From positions 434,001 through 498,000 of the forward strand of contig NZ_CACVAN010000001.1 of NCBI RefSeq assembly GCF_902726655.1: DNA of 64,000 nucleotides. Direction: 5' to 3'. The position numbers and the translations under genes were made by a program. Under the pieces are notes generated by a model. That model was not told the origin of the DNA, did no database searches, and was given only the letters and a program-made list of their open reading frames with translations. The stretch comes from Virgibacillus ihumii. GTDB lineage: Bacteria > Bacillota > Bacilli > Bacillales > Amphibacillaceae. Shown here piece by piece: positions 18,775 to 27,958 of the stretch; the stretch's first letter is position 1, and every line of letters begins with the position of its first letter.

Positions 18775-18879
18775 ATATCCACGTTTTCGGTGAGGATATC
18801 CACGAAAATGAAGTCAATATCCACGGTTTGGGGTGAGATATCCACGAAAATAGCTGTAATATCCACGATTTCTTCCATG
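18775..18879. repeat. Five-unit phased 21-bp intergenic repeat array, core ATATCCACG
   Basis: The nine-base core ATATCCACG is identical in all five units, starting at 18775, 18796, 18817, 18838 and 18859, exactly 21 bp apart. The bases after it alternate TTTTC, AAAAT, gTTTG, AAAAT, aTTTC, so odd units resemble each other and even units resemble each other. Lies between two convergent genes. Not a CRISPR: the repeat and spacers are too short. No family known to me. Confidence 0.9.
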
Positions 18880-18921
18880 CATGGCATGAATCCGAAAGAA
18901 TGAAGACATCCTAGTTTTCAA

Positions 18922-19527
18922 TCATTCCTGATTATACTGGTTTGACTGGTTCTCTTCCGCCTTATCCAGCTGTTTTTCTTTTTCCTTTGGTGTAATTTTC
19001 TTATTTTGATCCGGTTCATCCGGTCTGTTTTCATTTATCTGAAAATCCGGCATATATCTTCCTACGATTGCCGACAGTTCATCAACTACGCCTTGAACAG
19101 GGTATCCCTGACTGATTTTATCCCCCATATTCCGCAACCGCTGCACGACATCACCATCGGCAACTACAACTGCAGTTTTACCGTATGGATCCTCTCTCAA
19201 AGCTTCGAGTACTGAATATTTGATTGAACCTACCCGGGACCGGTCAAGATCCTTATCTACGTCAATGCCGACAACAGCATAGGAACCGGCAACCACTGAA
19301 GCTGCATCATTTACCTGCGGCACTTCACTTGCTACATTTGACAGATGTGCAGCTATCTCACTGTTGCTCAAATTTTGTTTCTCCATCGGATCTGAATCAT
19401 CTATTTGTTCAATGCGATTGTTGTTATTTGCATCCTCTGACGGCAATGATTGTTCTTCCTGGTTTTGCTGACAACCGGTTACTAACATGATGGATGCAAT
19501 AGACAGTATCCCTAGACGTAACAGCAT
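18922..19527 (-). CDS. ylaJ: YhcN/YlaJ family sporulation lipoprotein
   Basis: 201 residues. Lipoprotein signal with lipobox LVTGC, an Asn/Glu/Asp-rich linker, then the YhcN/YlaJ domain (VVGIDVDKDLDRSRVGSIKY and AVVVADGDVVQRLRNM). Family members are spore-membrane lipoproteins in Bacillus, made in the forespore. The C-terminal 30 residues are Lys/Glu/Gln-rich. AAAGGAGGAG precedes the ATG. Confidence 0.87.
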   Translation of the reverse strand: MLLRLGILSIASIMLVTGCQQNQEEQSLPSEDANNNNRIEQIDDSDPMEKQNLSNSEIAAHLSNVASEVPQVNDAASVVAGSYAVVGIDVDKDLDRSRVGSIKYSVLEALREDPYGKTAVVVADGDVVQRLRNMGDKISQGYPVQGVVDELSAIVGRYMPDFQINENRPDEPDQNKKITPKEKEKQLDKAEENQSNQYNQE

Positions 19528-19601
19528 ATTTGCTCCTCCTTTAAAATTGTGACGGAATTACTGTCTTCATAGTTTGCATGGAATTATTTAAAATATACAT
19601 G

Positions 19602-19636
19602 AAAAAACAGCCGTTCACATTGTTGTAAACAGCTGT
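19602..19636 (-). terminator. Terminator of ylaL-like gene
   Basis: On the minus strand ACAGCTGTTTAC pairs with GTGAACGGCTGT (two G-U pairs), followed by six T. Confidence 0.8.
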
Positions 19637-19642
19637 ATCAGA

Positions 19643-20134
19643 TTAGTTTATAATAATTTTTTCGACACCGGTTATCGGATTGTCTTTATTGGAACCATCC
19701 TTAAAATACAAATGGACCGGACCATCGGTTTTCAGCGGCTTTCCCTCGATTGCGAAAAGAAAATAACTATCAAGCAATTCGTCAATTGAAAGCTCAACGT
19801 CACCGTTTTTCGTAGCAAGTGTTACTCCCGTTGCGTCATTGCTGATTCCGGCATTTTCGAGGAAATCCCGTATCGGCATGACGTATGAATTAACTAAAAT
19901 CTTTTCCCGTTCAAATCGGGAAATGCTGCGGTTGACTGGTGGATTGATTTTTTGCTGATATACTGCACGGTCCCATCGTTCGGATGCCTGCTTTATTTCA
20001 TCGTTGGTCTGATCCTCTTCATTTTTATTATCCTGAAATGCTTCGTCAAGCAGCACTTTCCTGTCATCAAAGATCCAAACAGTAGGGTCTAACGTAATCT
20101 TATATGTAACATTACCCAGGATTGGTACAATCAT
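19643..20134 (-). CDS. YlaL-like conserved protein
   Basis: 163 residues, soluble, acidic. The N-terminus (ITLDPTVWIFDDRKVLLDEAF) and length are like B. subtilis YlaL as far as I recall it, and position between ylaJ and ylaN agrees; ylaK (PhoH-like) is absent between ylaJ and this gene. The C-terminal half (ELSIDELLDSYFLFAIEGKP) hints at a small beta-rich fold. Function unknown. AAAGGTGG precedes the ATG. Confidence 0.6.
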   Translation of the reverse strand: MIVPILGNVTYKITLDPTVWIFDDRKVLLDEAFQDNKNEEDQTNDEIKQASERWDRAVYQQKINPPVNRSISRFEREKILVNSYVMPIRDFLENAGISNDATGVTLATKNGDVELSIDELLDSYFLFAIEGKPLKTDGPVHLYFKDGSNKDNPITGVEKIIIN

Positions 20135-20364
20135 ATTTTACCACCTTTCTAATTCAATCTTTTTCTAGGATAGCAGACACACGGGAAATTTTCACGGTAT
20201 AGGAAACAGGACTTGAATTTTTCTTTTAACGACATTTGTTCTATTCGGCCAACATATGAGTTTCTAAAAAAATAACAGTGGTATTTTCCTGATTTTATTT
20301 GCATTTTTTTCTTGCTAACGATAATATAGTAAAGAAGAAAGTCTTTTCAATGGAGGGGATATTA

Positions 20365-20649
20365 ATGATTCCTGAGGTGACAGAAACTCATCGTGAAAAA
20401 GCCTATGCCCTTCTGAAGGCTGATGCTGATAAAATACTAAGACTAATAGAAGTACAAATAGAAAATTTAACGATGCCGCAATGTCCTCTCTATGAGGAAG
20501 TTCTTGATACGCAGATGTTTGGGCTTTCCAGGGAAATTGATTTTGCTGTTCGTTTAAATTTAATCAGCGAAAATGAAGGTAAAGCACTTCTGGAGAATTT
20601 GGAAAGGCAGCTCAATATTTTACATGAAACCGCACAGAAGTCCGTGTAA
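20365..20649 (+). CDS. ylaN: YlaN family protein (Fur-associated)
   Basis: 94 residues; nearly all of the core ([20 protein letters not shown] and [10 protein letters not shown]) matches YlaN. Essential in B. subtilis under low iron; published work links YlaN to iron sensing through the Fur repressor. ATG at 20365 chosen because GGAGGGG precedes it and the family starts there; an in-frame upstream ATG would add 22 atypical residues. Confidence 0.93.
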   Translation: MIPEVTETHREKAYALLKADADKILRLIEVQIENLTMPQCPLYEEVLDTQMFGLSREIDFAVRLNLISENEGKALLENLERQLNILHETAQKSV

Positions 20650-20670
20650 TGTCATGTTACAACTTTACCA

Positions 20671-20707
20671 AAAACTTTGCCGAATTTCATAGTGGCAAGG
20701 TTTTTTT
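20671..20707 (+). terminator. Terminator of ylaN
   Basis: AACTTTGCC pairs with GGCAAGGTT (one G-U), followed by seven T. Confidence 0.85.
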
Positions 20708-20821
20708 GTTTTAAAACGGATGAAATAGAAGTATGTTACAATATTCGATAAAATGTGTTATACTATTTGAAATTTCTATTTCATCTGTTATTATGAAATA
20801 CATATATCGGGGAGAACAAAG

Positions 20822-22009
20822 ATGATAAAGAAATTAGGGAACTACGATTTTACACTTATGATTACACCTGTTCTTCTTACAGGATTCGGTATCGTCATGA
20901 TCTACAGTGCCAGCATGGTATTTGCAGTGGTACAAGGCTTTGAAAGCACACATTTTTTGGTGAAGCAAATTCAGTGGTTTATTATTTCGATGGGAGCTTT
21001 TGCTTTTACCAGCTTTTTCCCTTACAAGTATTACCAGAAGTTGATGAAGGTAATCGTTTTGTCGATTGTGATTCTTCTTATCGGCGTACTTATTTTTGGA
21101 TCAGTTGTAAATGGAGCAAAATCCTGGTTTGATTTGGGTCCGGTCAGCATGCAGCCTTCTGAATTTGCCAAGCTGGGTTTAATTATGTATTTAGCTTCTG
21201 TTTATTCCAAAAAACAGGAGTATATTCAGGAATTTAACAAAGGTGTACTGCCGCCGTTAGTATTAACAGCTTTGATGCTTGGTCTTATTTTAATGCAGCC
21301 GGATGTTGGAACAGCTGCCATCATATTTTTAATAGCCTGTTCCGTGATTTTTAGCTCGGGAATTCGTTTCAAACACCTCTCAATCCTTGTGTTAATTGGA
21401 TTGTCGCTGGTGGCTCTGGCAATTCCGAGCATGGTGACAGACGAAAGGATTTCCAGATTCACAGGTGCATATCAGCCTTTTGAAACCCCCGATACGGATG
21501 GTTATCACCTGATCCAGTCATATCTTGCCATTGGCGTGGGCGGACTTGATGGAGAAGGGCTTGGCCATAGTGTACAGAAATTAGGTTATCTGCCTGAACC
21601 ACATACTGATTTTATTATGGCGGTGATTGCCGAAGAACTTGGTTTCATAGGTGTTGCAGTAGTTTTGGGAATGTTAAGTATTATTGTATTACGCGGGTTT
21701 TTCATCTCAAGAAAAAGCAGAGAAAGCTTTGGTGCATTGTTAGCGATTGGTATTTCATCAATGGTTGGAGTTCAAGCCTTTATTAATCTTGGTGCAATTA
21801 CCGGGCTGCTCCCGATAACAGGGGTGCCGCTGCCATTTGTCAGTTATGGAGGTTCATCATTGCTTGTCATGATGATTTCCATGGGGATACTGAACAATAT
21901 TGCTAAATCGGTTAAAAAGAAGGAACAAGAAACGGAACCGGAAAACAGACAAATAACTAATGAGAGCAATGTATTTAAAAATAGAGGAGGAAAAACATGG
22001 GTGAAGTAA
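20822..22009 (+). CDS. ftsW: Cell-division SEDS glycosyltransferase FtsW
   Basis: 395 residues, about ten membrane segments. SEDS family peptidoglycan polymerase working with a class B PBP at the septum. Typical blocks: MIYSAS, GPVSMQPSEFAKLGLI, LMQPDVGT and LPFVSYGGSS near the end. B. subtilis has ftsW at the same place, directly before pycA, so I call it FtsW rather than RodA; the dcw-cluster paralogue at 60305 is SpoVE. Overlaps pycA by 13 bp. Confidence 0.92.
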   Translation: MIKKLGNYDFTLMITPVLLTGFGIVMIYSASMVFAVVQGFESTHFLVKQIQWFIISMGAFAFTSFFPYKYYQKLMKVIVLSIVILLIGVLIFGSVVNGAKSWFDLGPVSMQPSEFAKLGLIMYLASVYSKKQEYIQEFNKGVLPPLVLTALMLGLILMQPDVGTAAIIFLIACSVIFSSGIRFKHLSILVLIGLSLVALAIPSMVTDERISRFTGAYQPFETPDTDGYHLIQSYLAIGVGGLDGEGLGHSVQKLGYLPEPHTDFIMAVIAEELGFIGVAVVLGMLSIIVLRGFFISRKSRESFGALLAIGISSMVGVQAFINLGAITGLLPITGVPLPFVSYGGSSLLVMMISMGILNNIAKSVKKKEQETEPENRQITNESNVFKNRGGKTWVK

Positions 22010-25000
22010 AAGAGATAAAAAAAGTACTGGTGGCAAACCGAGGTGAAATAGCTATACGTGTTTTTCGGGCTTGCACGGAACTGAACATACGGACAGTTGC
22101 CGTTTATTCCAAGGAAGACAGTGGGTCATATCATCGTTATAAGGCTGATGAAGCATACTTAATAGGAGAAGGCAAAAAACCAATTGATGCCTACCTGGAT
22201 ATTGAAGGCGTGATTGAAACAGCCAAAAACGTAGGTGTAGATGCAATCCATCCGGGATACGGTTTTTTATCCGAAAACATTGATTTTGCCCGCCGCTGTG
22301 AAGAAGAAGGAATCATCTTTATCGGACCAACGAGCAATCATTTAAATATGTTTGGAGATAAAGTAAAAGCAAGAGAGCAGGCCATTAAGGCTGACATTCC
22401 GGTGATTCCGGGGAGCGATGGTCCTGTAGCATCATTAAATGAAATAGAAGCATTTGGCGACCAGCACGGTTATCCAATCATTATTAAGGCATCTCTTGGC
22501 GGTGGTGGCCGAGGCATGCGGATTGTCCGCAATAAAAGCGGGTTGTCCGAAGCATATGATCGTGCAAGATCTGAGGCTCGTGCTGCGTTCGGCAGTGATG
22601 AAGTATACGTTGAAAAATTAATCGAAAATCCAAAACACATAGAAGTTCAGGTGATTGGAGACAGTCATGGAAACATCGTTCATCTATTTGAACGGGATTG
22701 TTCCGTCCAACGACGTCACCAAAAGGTTGTCGAAATCGCCCCAAGCGTTTCACTTCCTGAGTCATTACGGAAGGAAATTTGTGAAGCTGCGGTAAAGCTG
22801 GCAAAAAATGTTGACTACTTGAATGCAGGTACTGTGGAATTTCTGGTTACTGATGATGAATTTTATTTTATCGAAGTTAATCCGCGGGTACAGGTCGAGC
22901 ATACAATTACGGAAATGATTACTGGTGTTGATATTGTTCAGACACAGCTGAAAATTGCGCAAGGAATGAATATCCATGAATCGTCCATTGGAATTCCTGA
23001 GCAAAGTGATATCAGTACTAATGGTTTTGCCATCCAGTCCCGTGTTACAACAGAAGATCCATTGAATAACTTTATGCCGGATTCAGGAAAAATCATGGCG
23101 TACCGAACCGGCGGTGGTTTTGGTGTGCGGCTGGATGCAGGGAACGGTTTCCAAGGATCAGTAATATCACCGCATTATGATTCATTGCTGGTGAAGGTTT
23201 CTACATGGGCATTGACTTTTGATCAAGCTGCACAAAAAATGGTCAGAAACTTAAAAGAATTTCGGATTCGTGGAATCAAGACCAACATTCCATTTTTGGA
23301 AAATGTCATTCAGCACAGTAACTTTTTATCAGGTCAGTTCAGTACAACATTCATTGATCAGACACCTGAACTGTTTGTCTTTCCAAAACGTAAAGACCGT
23401 GGAACCAAAATGCTCACATATATTGGTAATACAACAGTAAACGGATTTGAAGGAATTGAAAATAAGAAAAAACCGTCCTTGCAGAAACCCCCGGTACCAA
23501 AAATTGATCAGCTGGAAGATTTTCCATCCGGTACGAAGCAAATTCTGGATGAGCATGGACCGGAATATTTGGCAGATTGGCTGAAGGAACAGAATGAAGT
23601 TATGCTGACAGACACAACGTTCCGTGATGCACACCAGTCATTACTTGCAACAAGAGTACGTACGAAGGATCTGCTGCAGATAGCTGAACCGACTGCACGC
23701 CTTGTACCACAGCTTTTTTCGGTTGAAATGTGGGGTGGCGCTACCTTTGATACCTCATACCGGTTCCTGAAAGAGGATCCGTGGCAGCGTCTGCTAAAAC
23801 TCAGGGAAAAAATGCCGAATGTGCTATTCCAGATGTTGCTTCGTTCCAGCAATGCTGTCGGGTATAAAAATTATCCTGATAATCTGATTAAGGAATTTGT
23901 TGAAAAAAGCGCAACAGCAGGCATTGATGTATTTCGTATTTTTGACAGCCTCAATTGGCTGGAAGGTATGAAACCTGCAATTAATTTCGTCCGTGAAAAT
24001 AATAAAATTGCCGAAGCTGCCATGTGTTATACAGGGGATATTCTTGATACTGGCAAAACAAAATATGATCTTGATTACTATAAAAACCTTGCCAAAGAGC
24101 TTGAAGCATCGGGTGCACACATTCTTGGCATTAAAGACATGGCCGGCCTGTTAAAACCTGAAGCAGCTTATCAACTGATAAGCACATTAAAAGACACGGT
24201 CGATTTGCCGGTACACCTTCATTCCCATGATACAAGCGGTAATGGTATTCATATGTATTCCAGGGCAGTTGATGCCGGCGTGGATGCAGTCGATGTAGCA
24301 TGCGGTCCAATGGCAGGTATGACTTCCCAGCCAAGTGCTCAAACTCTGTATCATGCGCTGGAAGGGACAAGCCGTCAGCCGAAAATAAATGTGGGATCCT
24401 ATGAAAAACTTGCTCATTATTGGGAAGGTATCCGTAATTATTATCAGGATTTTGAAAGCGGCATGAAAGCACCACATACCGAGATTTATTTTCATGAGAT
24501 GCCTGGCGGGCAATACAGTAACCTTCAACAGCAGGCGAAGGCAGTTGGTCTTGGTCATCGCTGGAATGAAGTGAAGGAGACATACAGACAGGTAAATGAA
24601 ATGTTTGGTGATATTGTAAAGGTAACTCCGTCATCCAAAGTGGTTGGAGATATGACCTTATTTATGGTACAAAATGATTTTACGGAAGATGACATTTATG
24701 AGCGCGGTGAATCGATTGATTTCCCTGCCTCAGTAATTGAGTTTGCCCAAGGGTATCTCGGTCAGCCATATCAGGGCTTCCCGCAAGAGTTGCAGCGCAT
24801 CATTCTGAAAGGGAAGGAACCAATTAAAGTCCGCCCTGGTGAATTACTCGACTCAATTGATTTTACACAAATGAAAGAATCTTTATTTAAAACGTTGGAT
24901 CGTCAGGTGACCAGCTTTGATCTGATTTCATATGCACTCTATCCGAAGGTGTTTATGGATCATCACCGTTTCACTGAAAAATATGGTGATCTTTCCGTAC

Positions 25001-25440
25001 TCGATACGCTTACTTTCTTTTATGGTATGCGTCTTGGAGAAGAAATCGAGGTTGAAATTGAGCAGGGTAAAACGCTGATTGTGAAGCTGGTTTCTGTTTC
25101 TGAACCACAGCCTGATGGCACCCGGGTTATTTATTTTGAGTTAAATGGTCAATCCCGTGAAGTAGTCGTAAAAGATGAAAGTGTTAAACCGCAAATTAAA
25201 ACACGACCAAAAGTTGATAGCGGAAATGAGAAGCATATTGGAGCAACCATGCCTGGAACAGTTGTAGAAGTAATAACCAATAAAGGAGAAAAAGTTAAAA
25301 AAGGTGATCATTTACTTATTACAGAAGCAATGAAAATGGAAACAACGGTACAGGCACCGTTTTCAGGGGTCATCAAAGATATTCATGTTAAAAATGGTGA
25401 AGCCATCGCAGTGAATGACCTGCTGATTGAGTTTGAATAG
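21997..25440 (+). CDS. pycA: Pyruvate carboxylase
   Basis: 1147 residues, full length. ATP-grasp biotin carboxylase (N-terminal 450; ASLGGGGRGMRIV is the glycine-rich loop), carboxyltransferase domain (starting around 530, TDTTFRDAHQSLLATRVRT with metal-binding Asp), tetramerisation region and C-terminal biotinyl domain with ITEAMKMET (Lys1113). Converts pyruvate to oxaloacetate, the anaplerotic partner of PDH in this window. ATG lies inside the end of ftsW with AGGAGG before it, so translation is coupled. Confidence 0.98.
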   Translation: MGEVKEIKKVLVANRGEIAIRVFRACTELNIRTVAVYSKEDSGSYHRYKADEAYLIGEGKKPIDAYLDIEGVIETAKNVGVDAIHPGYGFLSENIDFARRCEEEGIIFIGPTSNHLNMFGDKVKAREQAIKADIPVIPGSDGPVASLNEIEAFGDQHGYPIIIKASLGGGGRGMRIVRNKSGLSEAYDRARSEARAAFGSDEVYVEKLIENPKHIEVQVIGDSHGNIVHLFERDCSVQRRHQKVVEIAPSVSLPESLRKEICEAAVKLAKNVDYLNAGTVEFLVTDDEFYFIEVNPRVQVEHTITEMITGVDIVQTQLKIAQGMNIHESSIGIPEQSDISTNGFAIQSRVTTEDPLNNFMPDSGKIMAYRTGGGFGVRLDAGNGFQGSVISPHYDSLLVKVSTWALTFDQAAQKMVRNLKEFRIRGIKTNIPFLENVIQHSNFLSGQFSTTFIDQTPELFVFPKRKDRGTKMLTYIGNTTVNGFEGIENKKKPSLQKPPVPKIDQLEDFPSGTKQILDEHGPEYLADWLKEQNEVMLTDTTFRDAHQSLLATRVRTKDLLQIAEPTARLVPQLFSVEMWGGATFDTSYRFLKEDPWQRLLKLREKMPNVLFQMLLRSSNAVGYKNYPDNLIKEFVEKSATAGIDVFRIFDSLNWLEGMKPAINFVRENNKIAEAAMCYTGDILDTGKTKYDLDYYKNLAKELEASGAHILGIKDMAGLLKPEAAYQLISTLKDTVDLPVHLHSHDTSGNGIHMYSRAVDAGVDAVDVACGPMAGMTSQPSAQTLYHALEGTSRQPKINVGSYEKLAHYWEGIRNYYQDFESGMKAPHTEIYFHEMPGGQYSNLQQQAKAVGLGHRWNEVKETYRQVNEMFGDIVKVTPSSKVVGDMTLFMVQNDFTEDDIYERGESIDFPASVIEFAQGYLGQPYQGFPQELQRIILKGKEPIKVRPGELLDSIDFTQMKESLFKTLDRQVTSFDLISYALYPKVFMDHHRFTEKYGDLSVLDTLTFFYGMRLGEEIEVEIEQGKTLIVKLVSVSEPQPDGTRVIYFELNGQSREVVVKDESVKPQIKTRPKVDSGNEKHIGATMPGTVVEVITNKGEKVKKGDHLLITEAMKMETTVQAPFSGVIKDIHVKNGEAIAVNDLLIEFE

Positions 25441-25471
25441 TAAGTGTTAGAAGGCCATAGTTAACTGCTAA

Positions 25472-25513
25472 AAAAGACAGGGAAATGGATTAGATCCATT
25501 TCCCTGTCCTTTT
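25472..25513. terminator. Bidirectional terminator between pycA and ctaA
   Basis: AAGACAGGGAAATGGAT pairs with ATCCATTTCCCTGTC; the plus strand continues CTTTTG and the minus strand ends in T residues. Confidence 0.9.
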
Positions 25514-25534
25514 GTAGTCCTTTTGTATACAATT

Positions 25535-26452
25535 TTATTTCGTTCTGTTTTTTCCGCTTCTTTTGGAAAGTAGTACAAAATAGCTCAGCATCGCAAAATA
25601 ACATGAAATTATAAACGCGTGCAATAAGGCTATCCATAAGTTGAGCATTGTGAATATAATCATTGCTCCAAGGAACACCTGCAGTGAAATGAAAGAAACT
25701 GTTACAATCCATCCCCAGTACATAACACGGTTATTCCGGTAGTTCCTTATCATTTTAATAAACAGTATTATTGTCCAGATAAACAGGATGCCGGCAGCCA
25801 GCCGGTGTCCCATTTGAATCCACTCCTGCAGGTTAAATCCTGACAGCGCCAGCGGATCGCTGTTCGAACAGAAAGGCCAGTCGGGACAAATCAGACTGGA
25901 GTGGGCATGCCGCACCAAAGCTCCGGTATAAACAACTGCCAATGTATAAATAATAATGCAATATATTTCCATTCGGTGTTTTTTCTGGATAAACAGTGCG
26001 TCGGCGTCAAATTTTTTGTCGATCTCAAAAATCAATAACATCAGCAGAAAAATAGCTGCAAATGAAACGAGTGAAATGCCAAAATGTGTAGCTAGCACAA
26101 AATTAGACTGATTCCAGACAACCGCTGCAGCGCCGATTAATGCCTGCATTATTAAAAAGAAAGAGGATAAAAAGGACAGAAATTTCACTTCACGCACATG
26201 TCCAAGATATTTCCAGGATAAGATGGAAAGGGCCAGCACTACAACCCCCATGATTCCTGAAACAAGTCGGTGACTAAGCTCTATGACAAGTTCCGGTGTA
26301 ATGGTTCCCGGCAAAAATTGCCCGTGACAAAGCGGCCAGCTGGCACCACACCCCATTCCTGAACCTGTTTTGGTGACAAGGGCTCCCCCGAGGAGTACAA
26401 ATACCATTCCCAATGTTGATACTACTGAAAGCCACTTTAATATTCTAATCAT
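25535..26452 (-). CDS. ctaA: Heme A synthase CtaA
   Basis: 305 residues, eight membrane segments. Oxidises the methyl group of heme O to give heme A for the caa3 oxidase. COX15/CtaA blocks: TKTGSGMGCGASWPLCHG, IELSHRLVSG, ATHFGISL, and the second-half counterparts RHAHSSLICPDWPFC and QMGHRLAAG. Conserved heme-ligand histidines and the loop cysteine pairs are present. Divergent from ctaB, as in B. subtilis. Confidence 0.95.
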   Translation of the reverse strand: MIRILKWLSVVSTLGMVFVLLGGALVTKTGSGMGCGASWPLCHGQFLPGTITPELVIELSHRLVSGIMGVVVLALSILSWKYLGHVREVKFLSFLSSFFLIMQALIGAAAVVWNQSNFVLATHFGISLVSFAAIFLLMLLIFEIDKKFDADALFIQKKHRMEIYCIIIYTLAVVYTGALVRHAHSSLICPDWPFCSNSDPLALSGFNLQEWIQMGHRLAAGILFIWTIILFIKMIRNYRNNRVMYWGWIVTVSFISLQVFLGAMIIFTMLNLWIALLHAFIISCYFAMLSYFVLLSKRSGKNRTK

Positions 26453-26950
26453 ATGTCTTCCTCGCTTTTTGTCGAATTAATAATCAAATCAAGATATTTT
26501 AAGCGATATAACCGCAATCAAATGTTACTATAACATATGCTGGAAGGAATTCGTGAAATATAGATACGATTTCACACTATTTTCATTAAAAAAGCAAAAA
26601 ACCCTTGCATTGTTTACAGTTGTTTGCTAGAAATAAAGTAGGGAATATTTGCTGACCTTCATGCCATTGTGCCTGCTATCATGGGAAAACTACATAAATT
26701 GTTTGAATTCGGTAAAGGCTGGTGAAGCCTTTCATTTATTTTACATAGCTTTTTTCACAAATTTGTCACATTTAGCAGGGTAAATAAATTGTAGAATAGA
26801 CATGACTGTGTAGTTGAATAGATTGTATTCATATTCCGTGATACAATTAGGCTGATTTACAGTGGATATTTTTGGGTGACATAGGCAAGATATAAATGCC
26901 TTGGATTTTTTCATGCAATTAAACCGGGCACTGAAGGGGGGATTTATGTA
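26453..26950. promoter_or_regulatory. ctaA-ctaB divergent regulatory region
   Basis: About 500 bp without a gene. Seen here: a perfect 7-base inverted repeat GTGAAAT/ATTTCAC (26553-26575), a 7-base hairpin AAAGGCT/AGCCTTT (26714-26732), and a palindrome ACAAATTTGT (26757-26766) overlapping a possible -35 TTGTCA (26763-26768). On the minus strand TTTGTGAA in that palindrome resembles ResD sites, and B. subtilis ctaA/ctaB are ResD-controlled. Assignments are tentative. Confidence 0.45.
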
Positions 26951-27889
26951 ATGAATAAAGTGGAGGCTGATTCTTCACATTTAATAGGTAGTGCAACTGT
27001 AACAAATGATTCAGGCTCGTCGTTAATTTCGGATATCAAATCGCTCATCAAAGTGGGTATTGTAAATTCAAATCTGATAACGACATTTGCCGGATTTTGG
27101 CTTGCTTTGTATTTTACAGGTGCGTCTTTCGCTGTTAATTGGGATATATTTTTATTTACCATGATTGGAAGCGCATTGGTAATCGCAGGTGGCTGCATCA
27201 TGAATAATTGGTATGATGCCGATATAGATCCTGTTATGGCACGTACTAAAAAGCGGCCTACCGTAACAGGCAGCATTTCATTAAATAATGTACTGATTCT
27301 GGGCTTGTTTGCCACTTTAATAGGGATCACTTTATTATCTTTTGCATCGGTATCGGCAGCTGTAATCGCATTTATCGGCTGGTTTACCTATGTGGTACTG
27401 TATACGATGTGGTCAAAGCGTAAATACACGCTGAATACGGCAATTGGCAGTGTTTCAGGTGCAGTTCCGCCTTTAATTGGATGGGCAGCTGTTGATCCCG
27501 ATCTTCATTTGACAGCCATCGTGCTGTTTCTCATTATGTTTATCTGGCAAACACCCCATTTTCTTGCCCTAGCAATGAAAAAAACCGAGGATTATAGAAA
27601 TGCCGGAATCCCAATGCTCCCTGTTGTACATGGTTTTGGTTTTACAAAACGGCAAATTGTTATCTACATTGCCTGTTTGCTGCCGTTGCCATTTTTTCTT
27701 TCAACACTCGGGACAACTTTTCTTGTTATAGCAACATTGCTGAATGTTGGCTGGCTTGCTCTGGGTTTGAGTGGTTTTTTCATGAAGAATGATTTGAAAT
27801 GGGCAAATATGGTATTTATTTATTCGTTGAACTACTTAACCATCTTTTTTCTGGTGATGGTTGCTGTAACAATGTTCCCCTTAGGCTGA
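26951..27889 (+). CDS. ctaB: Protoheme IX farnesyltransferase (heme O synthase)
   Basis: 312 residues, UbiA-type prenyltransferase with about nine membrane segments. The prenyl-diphosphate/Mg motif NNWYDADIDPVMARTKKRP is present, with a second Asp-rich motif in the later loops less clear by eye. Adds farnesyl to heme B, giving heme O, the CtaA substrate. GGGGGG precedes the ATG. Confidence 0.95.
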   Translation: MNKVEADSSHLIGSATVTNDSGSSLISDIKSLIKVGIVNSNLITTFAGFWLALYFTGASFAVNWDIFLFTMIGSALVIAGGCIMNNWYDADIDPVMARTKKRPTVTGSISLNNVLILGLFATLIGITLLSFASVSAAVIAFIGWFTYVVLYTMWSKRKYTLNTAIGSVSGAVPPLIGWAAVDPDLHLTAIVLFLIMFIWQTPHFLALAMKKTEDYRNAGIPMLPVVHGFGFTKRQIVIYIACLLPLPFFLSTLGTTFLVIATLLNVGWLALGLSGFFMKNDLKWANMVFIYSLNYLTIFFLVMVAVTMFPLG

Positions 27890-27958
27890 AAATTGTTCCT
27901 TACTTTTAAAAAGTTATGACATAAGGAAAAATCACAAAAGAAAGAGAGGTATGCATAC

